From contig JAAFYY010000001.1 in NCBI GenBank assembly GCA_014284505.1, forward strand, positions 6,311,845 to 6,375,844: a stretch of DNA of 64,000 nt, read 5' to 3'. A program made the position numbers and the translations under genes. The DNA comes from Streptacidiphilus sp. 4-A2. Its GTDB lineage: Bacteria > Actinomycetota > Actinomycetes > Streptomycetales > Streptomycetaceae. Positions 36,431 to 47,496 of this stretch are shown in pieces. A model generated the notes under the pieces. The model searched no databases, was not told where the DNA came from, and saw only the letters and a list, made by a program, of their open reading frames with translations. Numbering within the stretch: position 1 is the stretch's first letter; each line of letters opens with the position of its first letter.

Positions 36431-39400
36431 GAGGTTGCCCCGGCGGACCGTCGCCAGATCCGGGCCGCGCAGCCCGCCGTCGTCGGTCACCGCCGCCTCC
36501 ACCGCGACGGCCCCGGTGGCGGAGGGCGCGTCCAGGCCCGCCTCCTGGAGCTTCTCCAGCAGGAACTGGGCCAGCGACTTGAGGTTCGGGTGGTCGAACG
36601 CGATCTTGGCCGGCAGGGCCAGACCGGTCAGGTCGGCCAGCTGGTTGCGCATCAGCACCGCGGTGAGCGAGTCGATGCCGATGTCCTGGAGCGGCAGGTC
36701 GGCGTCCACCTTGTCCGCCGAGGCGAAGCCCAGGGTCTTCGCCACCTCCTCCCGCACCACGGTCAGCACCACGGCGGCGTGCTCCTCCGGCGCGGCCTCG
36801 CCCAGCAGCTTGCGCAGGTCCGTGCCGCCGCCCCGGCCGCGTCCGCCCGAGTTGCCGCTCAGCAGCGAGCGGAACAGCGGCGGTATCCCGCCCCGCTCCT
36901 CGTAGTAGCGCTCGACCCGGGCCAGGTCCAGCGCCGCCGCCATGGTCAGCGGACGGCCGGCGGTCACCGCGAGTTCGAGCAGTTCCAGGCCCTCCTCCGG
37001 GGCGAGCCGGTCCAGGCCCAGCTGGGCGAAGCGGGCCCGGTCGACCTCGGTCAGCCCGGCCGCCATGCCCTCGCCCTCCCAGGGGCCGAACGCCACCGAG
37101 GTGGCCGGCAGGCCCTTGGCGCGCCGCAGGTGGGCGAGCGTGTCCAGGAAGGCGTTCGCGGCCGCGTAGTTGCCCTGACCCGGCGCTCCCATGACGCTGG
37201 CGATGGAGGAGAACATCACAAAGAAGTCCAGCTCCAGATCCTGGGTCAGCCGGTGCAGGTGCCAGGCGCCGTCCAGCTTCGGCCGGAAGACCGTGGCGAA
37301 CCGGTCCGGCGTCAGCGTCGAGAGGGAGCCGTCGTCCAGGACGCCCGAGGCGTGGACCACCCCGCGCAGCGGCCGCTGCTCGTCGAACAGGGCCATGACC
37401 GACTTCAGGCCCTCGAAGTCCGCGGAGTCGCAGGCGACGACCGAGACCGTGGCACCCAGTGCGGCCAGTTCGTCCACCAGCGCCTGCGCGTCGGGGGTGT
37501 CCAGGCCGCGGCGGGAGGTCAGCACCAGGTCGCCGACGCCGTGGGCGGTCACCAGCCACCTGGCCATCCGCCGGCCGAGGTCGCCCAGGCCACCGGTGAC
37601 CAGCACCGCGCCGTCCGTCCGGACGAACGGCTTGTTCTCGGCCTGGGTCAGCACCACCTTGCCCACATGGCGCGCCTGGGCCATGAAGCGCAGCGCGTCC
37701 GAGGTCTCGTTCAGCGGGAAGGTGCGCCGCCGCAGCGGGGTGAGGCTGCCGTCCGCGAACAGCCCGGCCAGGGAGACCAGCATCCGCTGGATGAGGTCAG
37801 GACCGGCCTCGGGCAGGTTGTAGACCGTGTATCTCACGCCCGGGTGGCTCTCGTCGATCGCTGCCTGCTCCCGGACGTCGATCTTGCCCATCTCCAGGAA
37901 CCGGCCGCCCCGGCCCAGCATGCCGAGGCTGGCGTCGATGAACTCCGTGGCCAGCGAGTTCAGCACGACGTCGAAGCCCTTGCCGCCGGTGGTCTCCCCG
38001 AAGCGCTCGACAAAGCCCAGGTCACGGGAGGAGGCGAGGTGGTCGTCGGCCAGGCCCGACTCGCGCAGGGCCGGCCACTTGGGCTCGCTGGCGGTGCCGT
38101 AGACCTCCGCGCCGCGCAGCCGGGCCAGCTGCACCGCGGCCATGCCCACGCCGCCGGCCGCGGCGTGGATCAGCACCCGCTCGCCCGGTCGCAGGTCACC
38201 CAGTTCATACAGGCCGTACCAGGCGGTGAGGAACGCCATGGGGACGGTCGCGGCCTCCTCGAAGTCCATGTTCTCCGGGATCCGCACCACCCGGCGGGCG
38301 TCCTCGACCACCTCGGACCCGAACGAGCCGCGGGCCAGGCCCAGCACCCGGTCGCCCGGCTTCAGGTCCTTGACCGCGGCCCCGGCCTCGGTCACCACAC
38401 CGGCGAACTCCAGGCCGAAGGCGGGGATCTCCACCATGCCGAGGGCGTTGAGCACATCCAGGAAGTTCACCCCGGCGGCCTTCACCTCGGCCCGGATCTC
38501 GCCCGCGGCGACCGAGCCGGGCGGGGTGACCCGCACCGCCAGCGGCTCGTCCAGCCGGCCCTTGGCGGCGATCTCCAGCTTCCAGGTCCCCTCGGCGGGG
38601 ATCTCCGGGCCGCCGGCCGCGGCCACCCGCTGCAACTGCGGTACCAGCACCTGGCCGTGGCGCAGCGCGCACTCCGGCTCGGAGTTCAGCATCAGCGCCG
38701 GGCCGAGCAGGTCGAGCTGCTGCTCGCCGAAGTCGACCAGCCGCAGCGCCAGCCCGGGGTTCTCGTTGCGGGCGGTGCGCATCAGGCCCCACAGCGGTCC
38801 CGCCCCGGCTCCGGTGGCCGGGTCGTCGGCGGCGGTGCCCACCGCCTGGCGGGTGACCCACACCAGCGGCACCGGGAAGCCGGACTCAGCCGCCTCCTGG
38901 AGCTGCGCCAGCGCCCTCCCGGCGAAGTCGTGGGCCTGGGCGACCGGGTCGGCGTCGGAGTCCCACAGGCAGAGCAGCCCGTCCAGGTCCTCGGCGTCGG
39001 CCAGGTCGTCGACCTCGATCACCTGGATGCCGGCCCGGCCCAGCCCGTCCTCCAGCTCCCGCGACCACGGGACCGGGCCGGCCGGGGCCAGCAGCCCCCA
39101 GGAGCCGCCGAGTTCCTCGTCGTCGGTCTCCACCGGCCGCCAGCCGACGTCGAACTGGAAGCGGTCCACCCCGGCCGCGGCCAGCCGGCGCAGCACCGCC
39201 CGGTCCACCCGCCGCGCGTGCAGCCGGTGCAGCCGTCCGACGTGCTCGCCGTCGCTGTTGTAGATGTCGAGCGTGGCCCAGAACTCGCCCTCGCCCAGCT
39301 CGAATTCGGCGACCCGGACCCAGATCTCGGCCAGGCCCTGCTGCCGCAGCGACAGCCGTTCGGCCTCGTAGGGCACGAACAGGTCGTCCCCGGCCGTCCG

Positions 39401-42400
39401 CTGGAGCCGCTGGGTCAGCAGCAGCGCGTGCATGGCCGAGTCCAGCAGGGCCGGGTGCAGGCCGTAGCGGATGGCGGTCGGCGCCGAGTTCTCCGGCAGC
39501 GCGGCCCTGGCCCACACCTCCCCGCCGACGTGCCAGGCCTCCTTGATGCCCTGGAAGGTGGGTCCGTAGCCGTATCCGAGGTCGGCCAGGTCGCTGTAGA
39601 GGGCGGCCGCGTCGACGGGCTCGGCGCCCCTGGGCGGCAGGGTGACGGTCGCGCCGGGCCCGGTGTGCCCGGGGACGACCACGCCCTCGGCGTGCAGCTG
39701 CCAGGCGTCGGAGCCGTCCTCCGACGAGCTGTAGACCTGGAGCCGGCGTCCGCCGCCGGCCACCGGGCTCGCGGTGACCTGGGTGCGGACGGGGGTGCCG
39801 GGGGCGAGCACCAGCGGCGCCACGATGACCACCTCCGTCAGCTCGGAACCGCCCTCCATGCCCAGGCTGCCCGCGGCGCGCATGGCCTCGAAGAAGGCGG
39901 TACCGGGCATCAGCACGGCGTCCATGACCCGGTGCTCCTGCACCCAGACCGGTTCGTCCGTGGTCACCACGGTGGTGTACACGGACACCTCGGTCCCGGC
40001 CACGCTCACACCGCCGCCGAGCAGCGGGTGGTTGGTGTCCTCCAGCCCGGCGCCGATCGCCCGCGACGGCGGCGGCTCGAACCAGTAGCGCTCCCGCTGG
40101 AAGGCGTACGTCGGCAGGGCCACCCGCTCGCCGCCGAACGGCTCGAAGTAGCCCTGCCAGTCGACCGGCACCTCCCGCACATGCAGTTCGGCGAGGCTCC
40201 GTTGCAGGGCCGAGGGGCCGTCCTGGCTGCGGGTGAGCGAGGGCACCCAGGCCACGGAGCGCTCCTCGGCCAGGCAGGCCGCGCCCAGGCCGGAGAGCAC
40301 GGGCTGCGGTCCGAGCTCCAGGAAGGTGTTCGCGCCCTGCCGGTGCAGCGCCAGCATGCCGTCGCTGAAGCGAACGGCCCGGCGCACCTGGCGCACCCAG
40401 TAGTCGGCCTGCTCCAGCTCGCCCGGCCGGGCCGGCTCCCCGCTCAGGCTGCTGACCATGGCGATCTGCGGCGGGCTGTAGCGGACGGTCCCGGCCACGG
40501 CCCGGTACTCCGCGAGCATGGCGTCCATGTGGTGCGAATGGAACGCGTGCGAGACGGTCAGCGCCTTGGTCTTGCGGCCCTGCGCGCGGAAGTGCGCGGT
40601 GACGGCGCCGACCGCGTCGGCGTCCCCGGACACCACGGTCTGCGAAGGGCGTGTTGAGACCGCGAGTCCCTTGCCGTCGATCGCCGCGCCTCACGCGTCG
40701 GCCTCCAGCGAGACCATGGCGGCCGCGCGGCCCGGCAGGGCCTGCATCAGCCGGCCGCGCGCCGCCACCAGCCGGCAGGCGTCGGCGAGGTCGAACACAC
40801 CGGCCACATGGGCCGCCGCGAGTTCGCCGATGCTGTGGCCGAGCAGCACTTCGCACACCCCAGCTGCTCCACAGCCGCCAGAGCGCGACCTCCAGGGCGA
40901 ACAGCGCGGGCTGGGTGAAGTCGGTGCGGTCCAGCAGGGCCGCGTCCGCGCTGCCCGGCTCCGCCCACATCACCTGGAGCAGCGGCCGCTCCAGGTCGGT
41001 GAACTGGTCCGCGATCTCGTCCAGGGCCGCGCGGAAGACCGGGTGGATCTCGTGGACGTCCCGGCCCATGCCCGGGAGCTGGCTGCCCTGACCGGTGAAG
41101 AGCACGGCCAGCCGGGCCTCCTCGGGGTGGTCGCTGTTGCGCACCGCGCCGGCCGGCGACTCGCCCGTGCGGGCGAAGGAGCCGAGCCGGTCCAGCAGTT
41201 CGGACTTGTCCTTGGCGATCAGCACCAGCCGCTTGCGGAACTGGCTGCGGGTGGTGGCCAGGGAGTGGGCGATGTCGCCGAGCCGGTCCTGGATGTTCAT
41301 GCCCAGGTGCAGGTGCAGGTTCTCGGCCTGCTGCGCAGGGCCGCGTCGGTGAACCCGGCCAGCAGGAACGGCAGGGTGGCGGGCGTGGGGGGGGGCCTTG
41401 TCCTCGGCCGCCCGCTGCGGCGGCTCCTCGATGATGACGTGGGCGTTGGTGCCGCCGATCCCGAAGGAACTGACGCCGGCCCGGCGCGGCCTGGCCTTCG
41501 GCAGCCACGGGCGCGGCTCCTGGACCAGCGCCATGCCGGCGCCCTCCCAGTCCACCGCCGGGGTGGGCTCGGTCACGTGCAGCGTCTGCGGCAGCAGGTT
41601 GTGCTGCATGGCCAGGACGGCCTTGAACACACCCGCGAGCCCGGCCGCCGCCTGGGTGTGCCCCAGGTTCGACTTGGACGATCCCACCCACAGCGGCTCG
41701 CCGTCGGTGTGACTGCCGCCGAAGACCTCCGCGAGCGCCGTGGCCTCGATCGGGTCGCCGAGCTTGGTCGCGGTGCCGTGCGCCTCCAGGTAGTCGATGT
41801 CCCCCGAGGCCCGACGCGGCGAGGGCGGCGCCGATCACCCGCTGCTGGGCGGGGCCGCTGGGGGTGGTCAGGCTGGCGGCGTGGCCGTCGTGGTTGACGG
41901 CGGTGCCGCGCACCACGGCCAGGACGGTGTCGCCGTCCCGCTGCGCGTCGGACAGCCGCTTGAGGACCACCGCGCGCCGCCCTCGCTCCAGCCGGTGCCG
42001 TCGGTGTCGGCGGAGAAGGAGCGGCAGCGTCCGTCCGGCGACATCCGGCTGAACTCCACGTGCAGTTCGGGCGAGAGCATCAGGCTCACCCCGGCCGACA
42101 CGGCCAGGTCGCACTCACCGGCCCGCAGCGCGTTGCAGGCCAGGTGTGTGGTCACCAGCGAGGAGGAGCAGGCGGTGTCCACGGTCATGGTCGGACCTTC
42201 GAGGCCGAACACATAGGACCCCGGCCGGACATGGTGCCCCCCCCACATAGCCGTCCAGGTCGGCCAGGCCGCCGCTGACGGTCACGCCGTACTCGTGGTA
42301 GGCCGAGCTCTTGCCGACGCCGATGAACGCGCCGGTCTGGCTGCCGCGCAGCTGCTCCGCGGTGTAGCCGGCCCGCTCGAAGGCCTGCCAGGTGGTCTCC

Positions 42401-45400
42401 AGCACCATCCGCTGCATCGGGTCCAGTGCGCGGGCCTCACGCGGCGAGACGCCGAAGAAGGCCGCGTCGAACAGGTCGACCGGGGTGACGAAGCCGCCGT
42501 AGTTGCAGTAGGAGGCGCCGCGGGTCTCCGGATCGGGGTCGTAGAGCGCGGCGGCGTCCCAGCGTTCCCTGGGGACTTCGATGATGCCGTCGGCGCCGCG
42601 TTCCAGCAGGTCCCAGTACTCCTCCGGGGTGGTCACCCCGCCGGGGAGCCGGCAGGCCATGCCGATGATCGCGATGTCCTCGTCGTCGGCCCGACGACGT
42701 GCGGCCGTGATCTCCGGCGCGGCCTTCCTGCCTCCGGCCAGGTACGCCGCCAGGGTCTTGATGGTGAAGTGCTCGAACAGCTTGGCCGAGGCCACCGGCC
42801 GTCCCAGCAGCTTCTCCAGCTCCGTCTGGAGCCGGACCACGCGCAGCGAGTTGCCGCCGATCTCGAAGAAGCTCTGGTTGACGCCGATCCGGTCGTGGCC
42901 GAGGACCTCCGCCCAGATGGCCAGGATGTCCCGCTCCAGCTGGTCGGCGGGCTTGGCGGTGGCTTCGATCCCGGCGACCGGGTCGGGCAGGGCCCTGGCG
43001 TCGATTGCCGTTGGGGGTCCGCGGGAACTCGTCCAGCTCGACGAAGAACGCCGGGACCATGTAGCCGGGCAGGCGCTCCGCCAGCCAGGGGGCGCAGCGG
43101 CCCTGGCCGGGTGGCCGACCGCGGGCACATTGGCGTGGCCGGCGCGTCGCGGTCGACGGCCCCGGCCGGGCGCAGGCTGAGGTCCGGGGTCCGCCCGGGC
43201 CGCCAGCACACGGCATCGAAGCTCCACTTGTCGCCGGAGCCGCCGGGCAGCAGCGCGGACTCCCAGCCGGCGGCGGCGAGGGCGGTGAGCTCCTGCGGGT
43301 CGACCCAGGAGCCGGGCGCGGGTGAGGTCTCGCCGAGGGCCGCGGCGACCCGGCCGTGCACCTCGCGCAGCCGGCCGTTGGGGATGCCGTTCAGCCGCAG
43401 CACCCCGGCCCCGGCCCCGGCCGCCTCCAGCCGCTCGCGCACCGAGGCGAGGCCGAGGCCGTCCCGCCGCCAGTCCAGCTGGTCGGCGGGGTCCTGCGCG
43501 GCGGTCGGCGCGCCGAGGTGCAGGGTCACGTCATAGCGGTAGCGGGTCATCTCGTTGCTGTACCGGCCGTCGCGCAGCGCGATCTCGACGCGGGTGATCT
43601 GCGGGAACAGCCGCGGCAGGTCGGCGAAGAACTGCGGGGAGAGCGCCAGTTCGCGCTCGCCCGCACGGCCTGCCCGGCCCGGTGCGCGAGTTCCCCGGAC
43701 GGGACACCGCCGTTGCCGCGGAAGTCGATCACATCGGCGTGGAAGATCTTCAGCAGCTCCAGGTCGCGCAGGTCCCCGAGGAACACGCGTCCGCTGCCGA
43801 CCGACCGCACCGCCCATTCCAGCACCGCGGTCAGGTAGTCGGCCAAGTACTGGGCGACCGAGTTGACGATGACGGTGTCCAGCGATCCAGCGGCCACCTC
43901 GGGGAGCTCGTGGGCGGGCAGGCACTCGCAGCTGACCTGCGGGAGGGAGGCGAGCTGCGCGCGGGTCAGCTCCACCGCGCGCGGTGAGGCGTCCACCGCG
44001 CGGTAACTGGTGGCGTGCGGCGCGACGGCGAACAGCATCAGGCCGCTGCCGGAACCGATCTCGAAGACGTTCCCCGGCGACTGCGCGAGGATGCGCTTGA
44101 CGGAGCCGCTCTGCCAGTCGCGCATCTCGGCGTCGGAGAAGGGCAGGCCGTCATAGCTGTTGTGCCAGCCGGCCAGGTTGAAGGTGGCGTCCTGGGCCCC
44201 GGTTCCGGCCTCGTAGGCACGGTCCCACGCACCGGCCCACTCGGCGAGCGCGGCGCCGCGGGCCTCGGCCTCCGCTCCGGCCGCGGCCTCCACCCCGGCC
44301 GCGGACGAACCGGCCGCCTCCGGAGCAGCCGCCACGGGCTCCTGGTCGCGCACGCAGTAGGCGACCAGCTGGCCGTCGCGACCCACCACCACCGCCTGGG
44401 CGATGTCCTCGTGGGCGAGCACGGCCGTCTCGATGTCGCCGAGCTCGATCCGGTAGCCGCGCAGTTTGACCTGGTCGTCGTTGCGTCCGAGCACGCTCAG
44501 CGCCCGGGGCCGGTGAAGCGGGCCAGGTCGCCGGTGCGGAAGAGCAGGCCGGGGTGGAACGGGTTGGGCACGAAACGGGAGCGGGTCTGCTCGTCGTCGC
44601 CGTGGTAGCCGCGCGCCACCCCGGCACCGCCGATGCACAGCTCGCCGGGGAAGCCGAGCGGCACCGGGGAGAGGTGCTGGTCGAGCACATAGAGCTGGGT
44701 GTTGGCGATCGGGTTGCCGATGACCACGTCACCGTCCGCGCGGACCTGCCAGGCGCTGGACCACACCGTGGTCTCGGTCGGGCCGTACATGTTCCAGACG
44801 CCGCCGCAGCCGAGCAGGCGATCCGCCAGCCGACGCGGGAGCGCCTCGCCGCCGCACAGGATCTTCGCCGGGCCCGGGTCGCCGCGCCATCCCGAGTCCA
44901 GCAGCAGCTGCCAGGTGGCGGGGGTGCCCTGCATCATGGTGATCCCGTGCCGCCGCAGCAGCCCGAGCAGCGCGTCGACATCGGCCACCTCGTGGGCCTG
45001 GGCGATGACCGTCCGCGCGCCGCACAGCAGCGGCAGGAACAGTTCGAGCACCGCGATGTCGAAGGAGACGGTGGTCACCGCCAGCAGGCGGTCGTCCTCG
45101 GCACAGCCGGGCTCGCGCAGCATCGACGCGAGGAAGTTGCACAGCGCGCCGTGGCTGACCTCGACGCCCTTGGGCCTGCCGGTCGACCCCGAGGTGTAGA
45201 TGACATAGGCGAGATCGTCGGCGTCGACGTCGATGTCGAGGTTCGTGACGTCGGCGTTCGTGACGTCGGCGTTCGTGACGTCGGCGCTGTCTTCGGCCGG
45301 CGCCCGGTCGATGCCCAGGCACAGCCCGGGCCAGGCGGCGAGGTTGGCCGGGGGTGCCGCCGGGGTGACCACCAGCTTCGGCTCGGCGCTGTCGATCACC

Positions 45401-47390
45401 AGCCGAATGCGCTCGGCGGGGAAGGCGGGGTCGATCGGCACATAGGCCGCTCCGGCCTTCAGCACCGCCAGCAGCGCGACCACCAGGTCGATCGACCGGT
45501 CCAGGGCCACCCCGACCAGGTCCCCGCGCCGGACACCCCGGTCGACCAGGGTCCGGGCGAGGCGGTTGGCGCGCCCGTTGAGCTCCGCGTAGGTCAGCTG
45601 GTCCTCGCCGCACACCAGCGCGGTCCGGTCCGCGTGGGCGGCAGCGGCCTGCTCGTACAGCCGGTGCAGCCGGTGCCCCGTCAGCGAGTTGTCGGCGGTG
45701 GCGTTGAACTCCTCGATCAGCGACCGGCGTTCGTCGGCGGACACCGGCTCGGCCGAGGCCAGTGGGCTGCTCGCGACGGCGGGGAGCCGGGCGCACCAGT
45801 CGCCGAACTGCACGGCCAGGCGCTCGGCGTCGGAGCGGGAGAGGCGGGCGGCGTCGAAGCGGAACTCCACCGTCTCCGTGTCCTCCAGGACGGCCAGCTC
45901 CAGCAGGGGGCTCTGACCGTCGCCCGTGGCGGACGGCGCACCGGCCCAGGAGACCAGCACATCGGGTATCAACGCGCCGCTGCTCCACAGCTCCCGGAGC
46001 TGCTCGTCGCGTCCGACCGAGTCGCGCCGCAGCCAGCCGCGCTGCTGCACCGCCGTGAACTCGTCCTCGACCGCCCGGAGGTTCGACCCGACCGACGCGT
46101 CCGGGTCGAGGTCGGCCTTCAGCGGCAGCCAGGCGGAGAAGACGTCGCGGTAGCGGGCGTCGACGCCCGCGCGGGGGCGGTCAGCGCGATCAGGATGTTC
46201 TGCTTCGCGGTCGCCCGGCCGATGAATGTGCACCAGACGGCGGCCAGCCGGGACGCGGCGGCCGGCTGCTCCAGCTCGCCGTCGGCCGGGCGGAAGCGCG
46301 CGGTGACCGCTGAGCCGTCCGCCTCGGCCCCGGTCCCGGACTCGGGCAGGGACTCGGACTCGGGCAGGGAGTAGGGCAGCCGGCAGGGATCCCCGTCGAT
46401 CAGACGCGTGCGCCAGTACGAGGCGGACTTGGAAGCGGTGGTGCCCGCCTCGGTGAGCCCGCTCCCCGCACCGGGCGCGGGCAGCACCGTGCCGGGCTGT
46501 GCCCCCTGGCCGGCCGCGAGGTCGCCGAGGGCGAGCCGGTCGCCTTCGAGGGTGGTCAGGCCAGTCAGCCGGACGCTGCCGGAGCCGGTCGCCACCCGCA
46601 GGCCGTCGGTTCCGTCGCAGGCGATGACCTCACCCGGGCGGGCGCCTTCGGACGCGGCGCCGGAGTGTGCCTCGCGGACCGCGAGCACCTGGCCGCCGAC
46701 GATCACCTTGGGCCACACCAGCGGGCTGCTGAAGGGGCCGTAGTCGGTGGCCCGGACCATCGCGACGATGTGCTCGCTGTCGTCGGCCCAGTCGATGACG
46801 CCTTCGGCGGCGAACTGGCTGTGCCGGGAGAAGTAGCGCCGCGCCGCCAGGTCCTGGGGCGTGCCGCTCTCGCGGCCCTCGGCGATCTCGTCGATCAGTT
46901 CGGCCAGGCCCGCGACGGCGGCTTCGTCGCACTTCAGCCCGAGCGACAGCGCGGTCTCGTCGCTCCGGAGCGGCACCGGTACCCGCTTGAGCACCTCGCC
47001 GCCGTCGATCAGCTCACCGATGCGGTGCCAGCTGACCGCGTAGTCGGTCGCGCGCTCCGCGACGGCCCAGGAGGGGGCGTGCAGGCCCGCGTACTCCGGC
47101 AGCGGACCGTAGTGGTAGTTGATGCTCATGCGTCCGGCGCAGGCCAGCAGCGCGTCCGGCACCAGGGCGTAGTTGCCGATGCTGAGCAGCAGGTCGCAGG
47201 CCAGCTGCGGGGCGGCCGCGGCGGCGTCGGCCTGGCGGTGGTGCGGGATGCCCGACTTGACGGCCCACGCACGCGCGGCGGGCTCGTCGGTCACCACCGC
47301 TCTGATCCGGTGTCCTCGCGCCAGAATGATCTCACCGCAACGGGTGAGCACACTTCCGCCGCCGACCAGTACACAATTGATCGTGCTCAT
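35225..47390 (-). CDS. Hybrid NRPS-PKS megasynthase: FT-(C)-A-MT-PCP-KS-AT-DH-ER-KR-ACP-reductase (about twelve frameshifts)
   Basis: The frames between 47390 and 35225 join into one protein of roughly 4,050 residues with no room for separate genes. It starts MSTINCVLVGGGSVLTRCGE after GGGGGA and ends in three DQAAAT-like repeats. Domain order and coordinates are given in the five following entries. One amino acid is activated, formylated and N-methylated, extended once with malonate, reduced, and released by a C-terminal reductase. Frame breaks fall near 46180, 44510, 43660, 43110, 43015, 42240, 41980, 41800, 41390, 41335, 40860 and 40670. At least one is a lost G in a GGG run within the KS. 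A single-gene module of this make-up is unusual. It lies between an MFS exporter and three tailoring genes, all leftward and closely spaced. Confidence 0.88.
36560..40079 (-). other. Megasynthase domains: dehydratase, enoylreductase, ketoreductase, ACP
   Basis: DH begins HPLLGGGVSVAG; its active-site motif reads HRVMDAVLMPG, with Asp where HxxxGxxxxP has Gly, and the catalytic Asp region LHPALLDSAMHALLL is present. ER: FLDVLNALGMVEIPAFGLEF and LIHAAAGGVGMAAVQLARLR. KR: VLVTGGLGDLGRRMARWLV, HASGVLDDGSLSTLT (LDD, B-type stereochemistry) and GQGNYAAANAFLDTLAHL (Tyr/Asn). ACP: LPLQDIGIDSLTAVLMRNQL. A fully reducing set, with the DH possibly weak. Confidence 0.85.
40080..42700 (-). other. Megasynthase domains: ketosynthase and acyltransferase
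   Basis: KS: DIAIIGMACRLPGGVTTPEE, VDTACSSSLVTTHLACNALR (Cys), EAHGTATKLGDPIEA (His), SSKSNLGHTQAAAGL (His), FGIGGTNAHVIIEE. AT: LAVLFTGQGSQLPGMGRD, LLGHSIGELAAAHVAGVFD (Ser) and, downstream, VSHAFHSHHMDAMLAEY. The HAFH signature predicts malonyl-CoA. All catalytic residues are present once frames are joined. Confidence 0.86.
42760..45709 (-). other. Megasynthase domains: adenylation (glycine-like code) with embedded methyltransferase, then PCP
   Basis: Core motifs: YVIYTSGSTGRPKGVEVSHG, NMYGPTETTVWSSAW, GFPGELCIGGAGVARGY, LLFRTGDLARF, LRGYRIELGDIE. Specificity residues by alignment to GrsA read Asp, Ile, Leu, Gln, Leu, Gly, Met, Val, Trp; the reference glycine set is Asp, Ile, Leu, Gln, Leu, Gly, Leu, Ile, Trp. 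Between A8 and A10 a SAM methyltransferase is inserted (VFEIGSGSGLMLFAVAPHA, YRAVDASPRAVELTRAQL, LDTVIVNSVAQYLADYL). A10 (PNG, then ID in the next frame) and the PCP site FFEIGGNSLRVVRLQ follow. Confidence 0.8.
45710..47390 (-). other. Megasynthase domains: formyltransferase and partial condensation domain
   Basis: The first 310 residues are a formyltransferase-fold domain (SINYHYGPLPEYAGLHAPSW carries the Asn-x-His-type catalytic region; YAVSWHRIGELIDGGEVLKR follows). From about 46430 the sequence resembles the C-terminal half of an NRPS condensation domain (SASYWRTRLIDGDP, LAAVWCTFIGRATAKQNIL, RYRDVFSAWLPLKADLD, LIPDVLVSWAGAPS). There is no HHxxxDG motif, so it cannot condense and probably only positions the formyltransferase on the A domain. 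Confidence 0.78.
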
Positions 47391-47496
47391 CGTTCCCCCA
47401 GGGAATCTACGTCGATCGTCCAAATGTCAGCAGGCTGGCGAGAAACACCTGCTGTGGAGACACGCACGGCCGGGGCGCCGGACAACACATCTGCGC

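Noticed and set aside
34916..40657. A 1,913-codon open frame on the plus strand across the PKS
   Set aside because: It is the antisense shadow of the megasynthase. Its product is a compositionally biased chain of Gly, Gln, Arg and His with no domain, while the minus strand shows every PKS catalytic motif.
43200..44300. A separate methyltransferase gene between adenylation and PKS
   Set aside because: The MT motifs lie between A8 and A10 of the same adenylation domain, so this is an embedded domain and not an independent gene.
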